DNA of 64,000 bases, taken from positions 6,538,501-6,602,500 of the forward strand of contig NZ_CP022961.1 in NCBI RefSeq assembly GCF_002285795.1, written 5' to 3'. The translations under genes and the position numbers were made by a program. This document shows, piece by piece, positions 50,773 through 60,078 of the stretch. The notes beneath the pieces are model-generated. The model worked only from the letters and a program-made list of their open reading frames with translations, searched no databases and was not told the origin of the DNA. This DNA is from Plantactinospora sp. KBS50 (GTDB lineage Bacteria; Actinomycetota; Actinomycetes; Mycobacteriales; Micromonosporaceae). The first letter of the stretch is position 1, and every line of letters starts with the position of its first letter.

Positions 50773-51900
50773 GTGCCGCCCGGTCAACCCACCGATCCGG
50801 CCGCGCCGCCGCCCGGCCCAGCAGCACCGCCCGGCCCAGCAGCACCGCCGGGCCCGCCGGTCGGCCCGGGACCGGCGGCGGACGCGGACGCGCCGCGGAC
50901 GCCGGACCGGCGCAAACCCCCACTCTGGGCGCGGCTCGTCGCGGGAGCCGGACTGCTGCTCATCGTCGTCTCGATCGTCGCCGGCTTCGGCATGCACGCC
51001 CTGACCGACCGGTACGACCGCAGCGTGTCCAAGGAGTCCCTGCTCGACCCCGCGGCCCGCCGGGGCCGTGCCGCGGTCACCGGACCGCTCAACTACCTGC
51101 TGATCGGCTCCGACCAGCGCCCGTCCCAGTCGGCCGGCGAGGCCCGGTCGGACACCATCATCATCGTGCACATCCCGGCCGGCCTGGACCGGGCGTACCT
51201 GATCTCGGTGCCCCGGGACCTGCTCGTCGAGATCCCGCCCGGCGGCGCGTACGCCGGGGGCAACGACAAGGTCAACGCGGCCTTCCAGTTCGGCGGCGGC
51301 GGGGAGGGCGGCGCCCAACTGCTGTCCGCGACGCTCAGCCGGCTGACCGGCGCCCAGTTCGACGGCGCCGCCATGATCGACTTCTCCGGCTTCGAGCGGG
51401 TGATCGACCTCGTGGGCGGGGTTCGGATGTGCGTGGACACCCCGATCCGGTCCATCCACACCGGCGCGCACTTCGAGGTGGGATGTCAGCGGATGGGCGG
51501 TGCCCAGGCGCTCGACTACGCCCGGCAACGGTACGACCTGCCGCACGGCGACTACGACCGCCAGCGCCACCAGCAGCAGCTACTGCGGGCGATCATGGAC
51601 CGGGTGGCGCCCACCGACCTGATGTCCAATCCGATCAAGCTCGACCAGGTGATCCGGGCGATCGGTTCCGCGCTGACCGTCGACACCAACGGCGCCCAAC
51701 TGGAGGACGTGGTGTTCGCCCTGCGCGGCATGCACTCCAGCAGCATGGCGGGGATCCAACTGCCGTCGCACCCGGAGACGATCGACGAGACCTCCTACGA
51801 CCTGATGGATCCCGAGTCGGACGGACTGTTCCAGGCGCTGCGCGGCGACGACCTCGACAACTGGAGCAGGGCCAACCCCCGGTGGGTGAACCAGCTCTGA
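50773..51900 (+). CDS. LytR-CpsA-Psr family protein 3
   Basis: A 375-residue paralogue: a Pro/Ala/Gly-rich cytoplasmic tail (1-48) with PPGPAAPPGPAAPPGP, a membrane helix (about 52-75) and the LCP domain with NYLLIGSDQRPS, RSDTIIIVHIPAGLD, YLISVPRDLLVEIP and YARQRYDLPHGDYDRQRHQQ. The start is not certain; GTG 50773 is used and the frame may begin a little upstream. Same role as the two preceding genes. A terminator separates it from LCP 2, so it has its own promoter. Confidence 0.88.
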   Translation: MPPGQPTDPAAPPPGPAAPPGPAAPPGPPVGPGPAADADAPRTPDRRKPPLWARLVAGAGLLLIVVSIVAGFGMHALTDRYDRSVSKESLLDPAARRGRAAVTGPLNYLLIGSDQRPSQSAGEARSDTIIIVHIPAGLDRAYLISVPRDLLVEIPPGGAYAGGNDKVNAAFQFGGGGEGGAQLLSATLSRLTGAQFDGAAMIDFSGFERVIDLVGGVRMCVDTPIRSIHTGAHFEVGCQRMGGAQALDYARQRYDLPHGDYDRQRHQQQLLRAIMDRVAPTDLMSNPIKLDQVIRAIGSALTVDTNGAQLEDVVFALRGMHSSSMAGIQLPSHPETIDETSYDLMDPESDGLFQALRGDDLDNWSRANPRWVNQL

Positions 51901-51928
51901 CCGGCGGCCTGGCCTACCCTTGGTTGTT

Positions 51929-52264
51929 GTGTTCGAACCTGACGTTCCCTCCGTGACCGCGACCGACGTACCGGCCGACGCTTTCCTGCTCGACGTGCGC
52001 GAGCCGGACGAGTGGTCCGCCGGCCATGCCCCGCAGGCACACCACCTGCCGATGATGGAGATTCCAGCCAGGCTCGCCGAGATTCCCACCGAATCGGAGG
52101 TGGTGGTCGTGTGCCGGTCGGGCGGCCGATCCGCCCAGGTGGTCGGCTACCTGATGGGCAACGGCTGGGAGAACGTGCGCAACCTGACCGGCGGGATGCG
52201 CCAGTGGGCCGCCGCCGGCCGGCCGATGACCAGCGAGGACGGTCAGCCGGCCCGGGTGGTCTGA
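51929..52264 (+). CDS. Rhodanese-like domain protein
   Basis: A 111-residue single rhodanese domain. DAFLLDVREPDEWSAGHAP is the N-terminal CH2 motif and VVVVCRSGGRSAQVVGYLM contains the active Cys loop CRSGGR. It transfers sulphane sulphur in the cytosol. GTG 51929 was chosen; a TTG at 51920 also reads in frame. It is five bases from the diesterase gene and may be co-transcribed. Confidence 0.87.
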   Translation: MFEPDVPSVTATDVPADAFLLDVREPDEWSAGHAPQAHHLPMMEIPARLAEIPTESEVVVVCRSGGRSAQVVGYLMGNGWENVRNLTGGMRQWAAAGRPMTSEDGQPARVV

Positions 52265-52268
52265 TCGG

Positions 52269-53110
52269 ATGCGTCACGCCCCCGACAGCCCGTCCTCCGG
52301 CGGTACCGGCACCACGCCCGGGCCGCTCGTCTTCGCCCACCGGGGCTCCTCGGCCGCGCTGCCCGAGCACACCCTCGGGGCGTACCTGCGCGCCCTGGAC
52401 GAGGGGCGGACGGGCTGGAGTGCGACGTCCGGCTCACCCGGGACGGCCACCTCGTCTGCGTGCACGACCGGCGGCTGGACCGGACCAGCAACGGCCGGGG
52501 GCGGGTCAGCGCCCGCACCCTGGCCGAGCTGACGCAACTCGACTTCGGCTCCTGGCATCCCGGTGCGACGAGCGAGGACGCGCCGACCGACGACCCACCG
52601 GATCCGTCGCTGAGCGGCCTGCTCACCCTTGACGGGCTGCTCGGCGCCGTCCGGGACGCCGGACGCCCGGTCGAGTTGCTGATCGAGACGAAACATCCGA
52701 CCCGGCGCGGCCCCGAGGTGGAACGGCGGCTGATCGCGCTGCTGGACCGGCACGGCCTGCTGCGTCGGGACGCCGACCAGCCGGTCCGGGTCACCGTCAT
52801 GTCGTTCTCCGCGCTCGCGGTACGGCGGATCCACGCACTCGCACCGGCGCTGCCGACGGTCCTGCTGCTGGAGGTGCTGCCGCCGGGGCTGCGTTCCGGC
52901 CGGCTGCCGTTCGCCGCCCGCATCGCCGGCCCCGGCATCGGGCTGGTCCGGGCCCGTCCGCAGCTCATCCCGGCGCTGCGGGCCGCCGGCAACCAGGTGT
53001 ACGTCTGGACCGTGAACCGGGCGGAGGACCTCGACCTGGTCCTGGAGTACGGCGTCGACGGCGTGATCACCGATCGGCCGGCCTTCGTCCTGGACCGGCT
53101 CAACCGCTGA
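52269..53110 (+). pseudogene. Glycerophosphodiester phosphodiesterase, frameshifted
   Basis: From ATG 52269 the frame shows the family start: VFAHRGSSAALPEHTLGAYL (first catalytic His) and RALDEG. The continuation, DGLECDVRLTRDGHLVCVHD with the metal-binding E and D and second His, is in another frame. Restoring one G at the GAGGGGCGG run near 52403-52407 gives one uninterrupted TIM-barrel protein of about 280 residues with IETKHPTRRG and VYVWTVNRAEDLD. It would hydrolyse glycerophosphodiesters to glycerol-3-phosphate and an alcohol. Without the repair neither half is active. A base-call error is likely; a real lesion cannot be excluded. Confidence 0.85.
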
Positions 53111-53175
53111 CCCGCGGCGGCGCAACGGCGACCCCGGGCCTGCCGCCGGTCCGCTCCAGCGGGCAGACTCGGGGC

Positions 53176-54636
53176 ATGCCGGAGCCCCCCGACTACCGCT
53201 CAGTGATCGCCGGACAGAGCGTCGCGATCGACATGATCAACGCCGGCGACGCCGGCCTGCCCGTCCTCACCCGCCTGATCGGCACCATCCAGCAGGCGAT
53301 CCACGCCGAGGGCATGGTCTTCGTGGAGTACACGCCCACCGAGGGCCGGATCGTGGCCGCCACCGGCGCCGTCGAGTGGACGCTGGGCCGGCCGGTACCG
53401 ATCGGCGACCGGGCGACGAACCAACTGCTCAGCGGCCCGCGCTGCCAGGAACTGCGGGTGGACGCGCTGGCCGAGGAACTCGCGGCGCAGTTGGACGGGC
53501 ACGGGATGGGTCGCATGCTGGTGGCCCGGGCCGAGATCGGCGGCGTCACCGTGGGCGGCCTGCACGCGCTCTACCCACCGGACACCCCGGCGCCCGGCGA
53601 GGAGGTGCGGACGATCCTGACCTACGTGGCGTCCTGCATCGCCCATCTCTACGGCGACCAGACCGGCCTGCCGGTGCACGGCGACGGTCCGGTGGTCGCC
53701 GCGCTCGCCGACGGGCTGGCGATCGTCGACCGCGACGGCGGCGTACGGCTGTGGAATCCGGCGGCCGAGCGGATCACCGGCCTGCCGGCCGGGCGGATGC
53801 TCAACCAGCGGCTGCCGTTCCCGCTGCCACCTCCCGGCCAGGTGCTCGACTACCGGCTGCCGGACGACAAGTGGCTCAAGATCACCAGCGGCGAGCTGCC
53901 GGGCAGCGTGGCCTCCCGGGTGGTCACCATCTCCGACGTGACCGCCCAGCACCAGCACGACCACGACCGGGATCTGTTCGTGGCGGTGACCAGCCACGAA
54001 CTGCGTACGCCGATCACCGTGATCAAGGGCTTCGCCGACACGCTGAGCCAGCACTGGGACTCGGTGCCGGAGCCGGACCGCCGGGCCGCGGCCGTGGTGA
54101 TGGCGCAGCGTACCGACGAACTCGCCCGGCTGGTCGACCGGCTGCTCTCGGCGGCGACCGACGCCGGATCGGTCGGCGGGGCCGCGCCGATGCCGTTCGA
54201 CCTGGCCGACGCCCTGGCGGAGGCGGTCGCGGACCTGCCCCGCGACCTGCGCCGGCGGGTCACCCTCGACCTGCCGGCCGACCTGCCGGCCGCGATCGGC
54301 GACCGGGCCAGCCTGCCGACCGTCCTGACGGAACTGGTCACCAACGCGGACAAGTACTCGGCCGCGGACGCGATGATCGAGCTGTGCGCCGAGGCCGACG
54401 AACGCTCCGTGGTCTTCCGGGTCGGCGACCGGGGCATCGGGGTACGGCCCGAGCATGTCGAGCGGGCGTTCGACCGGTTCTGGCAGGGCGAGTCGGGGGA
54501 TCGGCGGCGCTATCCCGGCGCCGGACTGGGGCTATATCTGGTCAGAAAGATTGTGGAGCGACAAAAAGGATGGGTCAGCCTCCGTCCCCGCACCGGTGGC
54601 GGTACCGTCGCAGAGGTGCGGCTACCCCGGGCGTGA
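53176..54636 (+). CDS. PAS/GAF-containing sensor histidine kinase
   Basis: A 486-residue soluble kinase. A GAF-like domain (about 20-165), a PAS domain (about 172-250, ADGLAIVDRDGGVRLWNPAA), then HisKA with FVAVTSHELRTPITVIKGFA and HATPase with ELVTNADKYSAADA, DRGIGVRPEHVERAFDRFW and PGAGLGLYLVRKIVE. No transmembrane helix is present, so it senses a cytosolic signal, perhaps redox or ligand via GAF. ATG 53176 is used. It is followed 33 bases later by an anti-sigma-like ATPase, but no response regulator is adjacent. Confidence 0.88.
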   Translation: MPEPPDYRSVIAGQSVAIDMINAGDAGLPVLTRLIGTIQQAIHAEGMVFVEYTPTEGRIVAATGAVEWTLGRPVPIGDRATNQLLSGPRCQELRVDALAEELAAQLDGHGMGRMLVARAEIGGVTVGGLHALYPPDTPAPGEEVRTILTYVASCIAHLYGDQTGLPVHGDGPVVAALADGLAIVDRDGGVRLWNPAAERITGLPAGRMLNQRLPFPLPPPGQVLDYRLPDDKWLKITSGELPGSVASRVVTISDVTAQHQHDHDRDLFVAVTSHELRTPITVIKGFADTLSQHWDSVPEPDRRAAAVVMAQRTDELARLVDRLLSAATDAGSVGGAAPMPFDLADALAEAVADLPRDLRRRVTLDLPADLPAAIGDRASLPTVLTELVTNADKYSAADAMIELCAEADERSVVFRVGDRGIGVRPEHVERAFDRFWQGESGDRRRYPGAGLGLYLVRKIVERQKGWVSLRPRTGGGTVAEVRLPRA

Positions 54637-54669
54637 GCCGGCATGGGGCGCGGAGGAGGATGGCGGTCT

Positions 54670-55146
54670 ATGACCTGTCCGGCGGAGCGAGCCTGGTGCG
54701 TGGTGGTGCCGCACCAGCCGCGCGGTGCGCGCATGGCGCGCCACCGGCTGTCCACCGAACTCGTCGACACGATCCGGCCCGGCTTCCTGGCCGATGTCGT
54801 GGCGGTGCTCGCCGAGCTGGTCGGCAACTCCGTGCTGCACGCCCAGCCGCTGCCCGGCGAGGTCATCCGGGTGGCCTGGCGGCACCACGTCGAGGGCGAC
54901 ACCGACGTCGTGCAGGTCCGGGTGACCGATGGCGGCGGTGCCGCGCCGCCCCAGGTCCGCGACACCGACCTCGACTCGCTCGACGGCCGCGGCCTGCACA
55001 TCGTCACCGCGCTGGCCACCAGTTGGGGCGCCGACCGGGACGGCCTGGGACAGAGCGTCTGGGCCGAGCTGCGCGCGCCGGCCGGCGAGCCCACGGCGCC
55101 GCCCGGCGGCGCCACCGCGGCCACCGACCTGCTGGCCCGGCGATAG
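54670..55146 (+). CDS. RsbW-like ATP-binding protein
   Basis: A 158-residue single HATPase domain of the anti-sigma-factor type: ELVGNSVLHAQPLPG (N box), VRVTDGGGAAPPQ (G1) and GRGLHIVTALATSWG (G2). Such proteins bind ATP and inhibit sigma or anti-anti-sigma partners. A Cys/Trp-rich stretch at 5-15 is unusual. ATG 54670 follows GGAGGA at a longer spacing. Its partners are not adjacent. Confidence 0.82.
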   Translation: MTCPAERAWCVVVPHQPRGARMARHRLSTELVDTIRPGFLADVVAVLAELVGNSVLHAQPLPGEVIRVAWRHHVEGDTDVVQVRVTDGGGAAPPQVRDTDLDSLDGRGLHIVTALATSWGADRDGLGQSVWAELRAPAGEPTAPPGGATAATDLLARR

Positions 55147-55188
55147 CCGGGCCACCGCGCCGGTACGGCTGCCCTAGGCTGTCTTCCC

Positions 55189-56073
55189 GTGAGCAAGCGT
55201 CGTAAGAGCAACCGCGCCGGCGGGACCGAGCCGAAGCGCCAGAAGCTGCGGGACGTCTTCGTGCCCCGGCCCTTCGAGGGTCTGGCCGACGAGGTCGAGT
55301 GGATCGCGTTGCGCGAGTTCGTCCCGGCCGCCTCCGCGCCGCTGACGCTGCGCCCCGAACTCGCCGAGCAGTACGGGGAGCGGCCGGTCACGCTGGCCAC
55401 CGTGCTGCCGATGGCGGCGCCGGCGCTCGCCCGGGCCGACGGCGCGGTGCTGGTCGGGTTGCAGCGCCACGTGCAGTCCGGGGACGTGTCCCGGGACATC
55501 GCCGAGGCGCTGCTGTGCGCGCTGCGCACCGAGCCGGGACAGCCGGTCGAGGTGCCGGCACTGCCGGGCGAGGGGCCACGGCTGCCGGACGTGCTCGTCG
55601 ACGGGCCGCTGGACGTCACGATGCACGACGGGTTCGAGTTCTGGCTGGCCGACGACGCGCCCCGGGACGGCTCGGTGCAGGCGTCGCTGGAACGGGCCAA
55701 CGCGTCGATCTACCCGACCGTCCGGCTCGAGAGCGCCCGAGCCGCCTACTGGGTACGGGTGCCGGAGAAGGCCCACGTCCGGTGGGTGATGCCCGAGCCG
55801 GAGGACGTCACGCTGGACGCGCTCGCCCGGCTCGCCGTGGCCGGCGACCTGCCGCTGGCCGAGGGCACGAAGTTCGCCGGGATGTTCCGGGCGCACGGCC
55901 GGCTCGTACCGGTGTGGGATCTGCCCGCGGACCCGCCGGCCGAGCACTGGAGCGCGCCGGTGGCCGACTTCGCCAAGCGCTACGCGGAGGCGGCGGCCGA
56001 CCCGACGCCGCTGGACGCCGCCGGGCGCCGGGCCCGGCAGGGGTTGCTGGGCCGCCAGGTCGCGCTGCGCTGA
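55189..56073 (+). CDS. DUF5926 family protein
   Basis: A 294-residue cytoplasmic protein with the DUF5926 features DVFVPRPFEGLADEVEWIAL, RPVTLATVLPMA, VGLQRHVQSGDVSRDIAEAL, MHDGFEFWLA and KFAGMFRAHGRLVPVWDLP. It has a basic N-terminus (KRRKSNRAGG). The family is almost confined to actinobacteria and has no known role. ATG-like GTG 55189 begins the conserved MSKRRK. It is convergent with arginine deiminase. Confidence 0.88.
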   Translation: MSKRRKSNRAGGTEPKRQKLRDVFVPRPFEGLADEVEWIALREFVPAASAPLTLRPELAEQYGERPVTLATVLPMAAPALARADGAVLVGLQRHVQSGDVSRDIAEALLCALRTEPGQPVEVPALPGEGPRLPDVLVDGPLDVTMHDGFEFWLADDAPRDGSVQASLERANASIYPTVRLESARAAYWVRVPEKAHVRWVMPEPEDVTLDALARLAVAGDLPLAEGTKFAGMFRAHGRLVPVWDLPADPPAEHWSAPVADFAKRYAEAAADPTPLDAAGRRARQGLLGRQVALR

Positions 56074-56112
56074 CCGGCACCCCGGGACCGCCTCCCGGGC
56101 AGCATCCCGCGG

Positions 56113-57309
56113 TCACCCGCGGGCGAGCGGGCAGGACATGCAGCGCGGTCCGCCCCGGCCGGAGCCCAGCTCCGAGCCGGCGATCCGGATCACCTCGATG
56201 CCGGCGCGTTCGAGCTGCGCGTTGGTCTCGACGTTGCGCTCGTACGCCACCGCCAGCCGCGGCGCGAGGGCGAGGGTGTTGTTGCCGTCGTCCCACTGCT
56301 CCCGCTCGGCCGTCACCGGGTCGAGCCCGGTGTCGATGACCCGCAGCGTGTCCAGGTCCATCGCGTCGGCGGCGGCCCGCAGGAACGGTGCCGGGCCGTC
56401 GACCCGCGGCTCACCGTCCGGACCGGGCACCACCGTGTACGCCGACAGCGTGTCGGCGATGTTCGGGTACATCAGCACGGCATCGGAGTCCACCATGGTG
56501 CAGACGGTGTCCAGGTGCATGGTGGCCCGCTGCTGGGCGATCGGCACGACCAGCAGGGTGTGCGCCAGCCCGGCGGCGAAGACCCGGCGGGCCAGCCGCT
56601 CGGCGCCGGCCGGGGTGGTCCGCTCGCCCACCCCGATCGCCAGCGCGCCCGGGGCGAGCAGCAGCACGTCGCCGCCCTCAAGGTGCTCCAGCGCCGGTTG
56701 GTAGACCAGTTCGGTGCCGGCGAACCGGGGATGGTGCCGGTAGATCGCCCCGGTCAGCGACGTCTCCCGGTGTCGGGCCGGCATCGCCAGGCTGGTCACC
56801 GCCACCCGGTCCCGGATCCACACCGACGAGTCCCGGGTGAACAGCAGGTTCGGCAGCGGGTCGATCACGAAGTCGTGCCGGTCCATCAGCTGGTACACCA
56901 GGCCGCCCGGCCGGTCCGGTCCGGTGCGCAGTTCCTCGTGGGCCAGGCCGGAGATGAGCACGGTGGCCAGCGCGTCCGGGTCCAGATAGCTGAGATGGTC
57001 GGCCACCCGCCGTTGCAGCGTCTCGCCGAGGCGCGGGTCGGCCAGCACCTGATCGGTCAGTTCGGCGCGGGCGGCGGGAACCCCCAGCGTCTCGGCCAAC
57101 AGGTCCGCGAGGTAGAGCACCTCGACCCCCCGGTCGCGCAGGGCGGCGGCGAATCCGTCATGCTCCTCCTGTGCGCGACCCACCCACGGTATGGCGTCGA
57201 AGAGGAGTGAGTCGTTGTTCCGCGGGGTCAGCCGGGCCAGCTCGGGCCCGGGCCGGTGCAGCAGCACGGTGCTCAGCCGGCCGACCTCACTGTCGACATA
57301 GTGAGTCAT
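56113..57309 (-). CDS. arcA: Arginine deiminase
   Basis: A 398-residue guanidino-group hydrolase. [34 protein letters not shown] (catalytic His) and [14 protein letters not shown] (nucleophilic Cys) are all present. It converts arginine to citrulline and ammonia, starting the deiminase pathway. No arcB or arcC genes lie nearby. ATG 57309 starts the conserved [10 protein letters not shown]. An inverted repeat at 57358-57378 lies upstream. The protein is cytosolic. Confidence 0.94.
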   Translation of the reverse strand: MTHYVDSEVGRLSTVLLHRPGPELARLTPRNNDSLLFDAIPWVGRAQEEHDGFAAALRDRGVEVLYLADLLAETLGVPAARAELTDQVLADPRLGETLQRRVADHLSYLDPDALATVLISGLAHEELRTGPDRPGGLVYQLMDRHDFVIDPLPNLLFTRDSSVWIRDRVAVTSLAMPARHRETSLTGAIYRHHPRFAGTELVYQPALEHLEGGDVLLLAPGALAIGVGERTTPAGAERLARRVFAAGLAHTLLVVPIAQQRATMHLDTVCTMVDSDAVLMYPNIADTLSAYTVVPGPDGEPRVDGPAPFLRAAADAMDLDTLRVIDTGLDPVTAEREQWDDGNNTLALAPRLAVAYERNVETNAQLERAGIEVIRIAGSELGSGRGGPRCMSCPLARG

Positions 57310-57357
57310 TGGTGCAGCTTAGGTCCGCCGTTGGCACCATCCGGGAAAACGTCTCAG

Positions 57358-57378
57358 GGATGAATATGGCATTCATCC
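57358..57378. promoter_or_regulatory. Inverted repeat upstream of arcA, ArgR-like
   Basis: GGATGAAT and ATTCATCC flank a 5-base spacer between divergent arcA and the NERD-like gene. The TGAAT/ATTCA arms recall the ARG box, although the usual spacing is 4. It is a candidate operator for arginine control of arcA. Confidence 0.55.
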
Positions 57379-57473
57379 GCACTCATTCCGGCGCTGCACC
57401 TTGCCCGTTTGGCCGCCCGTCCACGTAGGGTAGTGGACAGATAACTTCAAGAGACCTTTTGCCGGAGGTCGCT

Positions 57474-58217
57474 ATGACTGTCTTTCCCGCCCGACGCACC
57501 ATGCCCCCAGGTCGGGCACTGCCGCCCGGGAGCACCGCCGCGGAGGCGCCAGGCTCCCGCGGGGCGCTCGAACCCGTACGGCCCAACCCACTGGAGTGGG
57601 CCCGACGCCGCCGCGCCGAACGCGAGGCCCGCCGACTCGAAGCCGCGGGTGCCCGCGCGCTCAGCCGGCTCGACCACCTCGGCCCCGCGTGGCACGTCGC
57701 CGAGCTTCCCTCGCCGGACACCCCGGCCGCGCTGCTGGATTCCGACGGCGTGGCCGAACGCCACCGGTTCCTGGCGATCGGCCCCAGCGGGCTGTTCGCG
57801 GTGACGGTCGCCGACCACGGCCGGGCCCGGGTGATGGTGGCCGGGGACGTCGTGCAGATCAACGGCAAGCGCCCGACGTACGTCTCCGACGCCCGTCGGG
57901 AGGCCAGGCGGGCCAGCCGGGCGCTGTCCGAGGCGGTGGGCCTGAACATCCCGGTGGCCCCGGTGCTGACCTTTGTCGGCTCCGGTGTCATCAGCGTGTA
58001 CGGTCTGCCCAAGGAGTGCCTGGTGGCTACCCACCGGGAACTCGACCGGCTGCTGGTGGCCGGCGGCGAACGGATCAGCCCGGCCACGGCCGACAAGCTG
58101 TACCAGGTCGCCAACGCACCGGCGACCTGGGGACTCGGACCGCAGTCGGCAGCCGCCGACTACCGGTGGTACGCCGAGGGCCGAACGGCCGCTGACAAGC
58201 AGGCCACCCGCCGGTAA
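57474..58217 (+). CDS. NERD-like (nuclease-related) domain protein
   Basis: A 247-residue protein. After a Pro/Arg-rich N-terminus (1-65) comes a NERD-like region with HRFLAIGPSGLFAVTV, GDVVQINGKRPTYVSDARRE and ASRALSEAVGLNIPVAPVLTF. The pattern is that of actinobacterial NERD proteins, which share a nuclease fold; the classical catalytic residues are not clear. ATG 57474 has GGAGG upstream. It is divergent from arcA. A tandem repeat follows. Confidence 0.68.
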   Translation: MTVFPARRTMPPGRALPPGSTAAEAPGSRGALEPVRPNPLEWARRRRAEREARRLEAAGARALSRLDHLGPAWHVAELPSPDTPAALLDSDGVAERHRFLAIGPSGLFAVTVADHGRARVMVAGDVVQINGKRPTYVSDARREARRASRALSEAVGLNIPVAPVLTFVGSGVISVYGLPKECLVATHRELDRLLVAGGERISPATADKLYQVANAPATWGLGPQSAAADYRWYAEGRTAADKQATRR

Positions 58218-58234
58218 CGTCGCATCCAGCGCCA

Positions 58235-58276
58235 CCGCTGTCCTTTGGCGGGCAACCGCTGTCCTTTGGCGGGCAA
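58235..58276. repeat. Two tandem copies of a 21-base unit
   Basis: CCGCTGTCCTTTGGCGGGCA(A) occurs twice back to back, with a partial third copy (CCGCTGG). It lies in the 190-base gap between the NERD-like and PAS genes. Confidence 0.85.
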
Positions 58277-58409
58277 CCGCTGGCGGGGACGTCCCCGGCG
58301 ACCTGAGTTCGGCCGGACCACCGAGGCGGGGCCCACCGCCGGAGGCAGGGTGACGTTACGGGGCGGAACACGTTAGCGTGGTTCCGCCGGTGGTTGCATA
58401 GGAGGCGCG

Positions 58410-58868
58410 GTGGCCCACGTCGAACTCTCCCTTACGGAAGCGTTCGTCCCAGCGCCCGCGACGTCGACGCACGAGTCGGACAGCTTCTCCCGCTGGGTGG
58501 GCACCGTCTCGGCGGCTGCGGAGCCATGCCTGGTCATCGACGTGCACACGATCGTCTCGGCGGTCTCCCGGTCCTGCTGCACGCTGCTCGGGCTCGGCTC
58601 CCCGGCCGAGGCCGTCGGCCGTCCGCTGCTGGACAACGGGCTGCGACTGCTCGACTTCACCGCCGCCCGGGCCGAGCTGAGCGAACAGGAAGCCGAAAAG
58701 ATCCCGCCGCTGCTCGCCATCAGCTCGCAGCGGCTGGCTCGCGGCCTGATGCGGGTCGCGACCCCGGCCGTCGGCGATCCGGACGCGACCGTGGACGCCA
58801 TCGCCGCCCCGCTGCTGGCGGCGGACGGCTCGGTGGCCGGTTCGCTCACCTTCCTGTCCGAGGTGTGA
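58410..58868 (+). CDS. Small PAS-like protein
   Basis: A 152-residue soluble protein with a PAS fold: SAAAEPCLVIDVHTIVSAVS, LLGLGSPAEAVGRPLLDNGL and IAAPLLAADGSVAGSLTFL. It has no output domain, so it would act by binding a partner. Two adjacent Cys (SCCTLLG) may matter for redox. GTG 58410 has AGGAGG upstream. It might supply a signal to an unlinked kinase. Confidence 0.72.
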   Translation: MAHVELSLTEAFVPAPATSTHESDSFSRWVGTVSAAAEPCLVIDVHTIVSAVSRSCCTLLGLGSPAEAVGRPLLDNGLRLLDFTAARAELSEQEAEKIPPLLAISSQRLARGLMRVATPAVGDPDATVDAIAAPLLAADGSVAGSLTFLSEV

Positions 58869-58947
58869 TCCGCGAATCGGCGGAAATGCACTGGCTGTGT
58901 CGCTCGCCGCACCGGTACGACGTTGGGCTGTGGTCGCCGGTCACCGT

Positions 58948-59343
58948 ATGGTCATCCTCATGCTGGATATCGCGCTGCTGCCCGGGGAGTACGCCGTGTG
59001 CCGGCTGGCGGCCGGCACGGCGGTGCCCGGCGGGCTGCTGAATGGCGCGGACGGCGTCGTTTCGGTCACCTGCACCGCCGACGAGTTGTCGGTCATCTGC
59101 CCGAGCGACCGGGTGCCGGCCGACGCCGTGGTGGAGACCCCGTGGCGGTGCCTCCAGGTCATCGGGCCGATGGACCTCGCGCTGACCGGGATCCTCGCCT
59201 CGCTGGCCGGGCCGCTGGCCGAGGCCCGGGTGAACATCGTGGCCTTCTCCACCTACGACACGGACTATCTCCTGGTGCCGACGGTCCGGCTCAGTGAGGC
59301 GCTGGCGGCGCTCACCGCGGCCGGCCACCGCATCGCCGGCTGA
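58948..59343 (+). CDS. ACT domain-containing protein
   Basis: A 131-residue protein with CASTOR/ACT-like features: ALLPGEYAVCRLAAG, ADELSVICPSD and MDLALTGILASLAGPLAEARVNIVAFSTYDTDYLLV (as two stretches). ACT domains bind amino acids. ATG 58948 or 58960 may start it; 58948 is used. No enzyme domain is attached, so it may be an amino-acid sensor. It is near the prephenate dehydratase gene. Confidence 0.82.
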   Translation: MVILMLDIALLPGEYAVCRLAAGTAVPGGLLNGADGVVSVTCTADELSVICPSDRVPADAVVETPWRCLQVIGPMDLALTGILASLAGPLAEARVNIVAFSTYDTDYLLVPTVRLSEALAALTAAGHRIAG

Positions 59344-59418
59344 GCGGGGCCACCTCCCAGCCGGAGGCTCTACGATGAGCCGATCGCTGACCACCGTCGA
59401 TATCGAGGAGCCCGTACC

Positions 59419-60069
59419 GTGCTCCGGCCCTCCGCCATGCGTCTCCGGCGCGCCGCGCCGACCCTCACCGTGCTCGCCGGCATCGCGTTCCTCACCGGGA
59501 CGGGGCTGCTCGCCGGCTGCGGCGCGCCGCCCCAACCGCGCGCCACGCCGGGCTGGACCGGCCCGCCGGTACCCACCGGGACGACGTCCGGCGTGCCGGG
59601 AGCACCCGGCGGCCCGGCGGTGCCGGGCGGTTCGTTGCCCGGCGCCTCCGGCAGCCCGGGCGCGGTGCCGCCGCTGCCCGGAAGCGTCCCACCCCTGCCG
59701 GCCAGCGTCCCGCCGCTGCCGGGCGCGGTGGTGCCCGGGCTGCCGAGCCCGCCTCCGGTGGCCCGTGCCTGCGCCGGTCAGCCCAGCGCCGCCGAGGTGC
59801 TCGCCGCGGTGCACCGGTCCGGCCTGATCCCGGCGACGGTGAACGGCACGGCGGCCACCGGCCCGCTCTGCGCGGCGGACTGGCAGTTCACCGAGTTCGA
59901 CGTCTCCGGCGGCGACCCCCTCCAGGTGGTGACCCGGCGCCAGGACGGCAAGCTCGTAGCGGTCACCGCCGGCACCGACGTGTGCAGCATCGACGTCCGC
60001 ACCGCTGCTCCGGACGCGATCCGGGCACTGGCCTGTGATGCCGCCGCCGGCCAGGCAGGGGCTGCGTAG
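59419..60069 (+). CDS. Proline-rich lipoprotein
   Basis: A 216-residue lipoprotein with a lipobox LLAGC at about 31-35. Residues 40-115 are low-complexity Pro/Gly/Ser/Val, with the repeat VPPLPxSVPPLP. The C-terminal 100 residues hold two Cys pairs that may be disulphides (ARACAGQP, TGPLCAADW, DVCSIDV, ALACDAA). GTG 59419 has GAGGAG eight bases upstream; ATG 59437 is an alternative. Function unknown. Confidence 0.72.
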   Translation: MLRPSAMRLRRAAPTLTVLAGIAFLTGTGLLAGCGAPPQPRATPGWTGPPVPTGTTSGVPGAPGGPAVPGGSLPGASGSPGAVPPLPGSVPPLPASVPPLPGAVVPGLPSPPPVARACAGQPSAAEVLAAVHRSGLIPATVNGTAATGPLCAADWQFTEFDVSGGDPLQVVTRRQDGKLVAVTAGTDVCSIDVRTAAPDAIRALACDAAAGQAGAA

Positions 60070-60078
60070 GCTGGGCGG

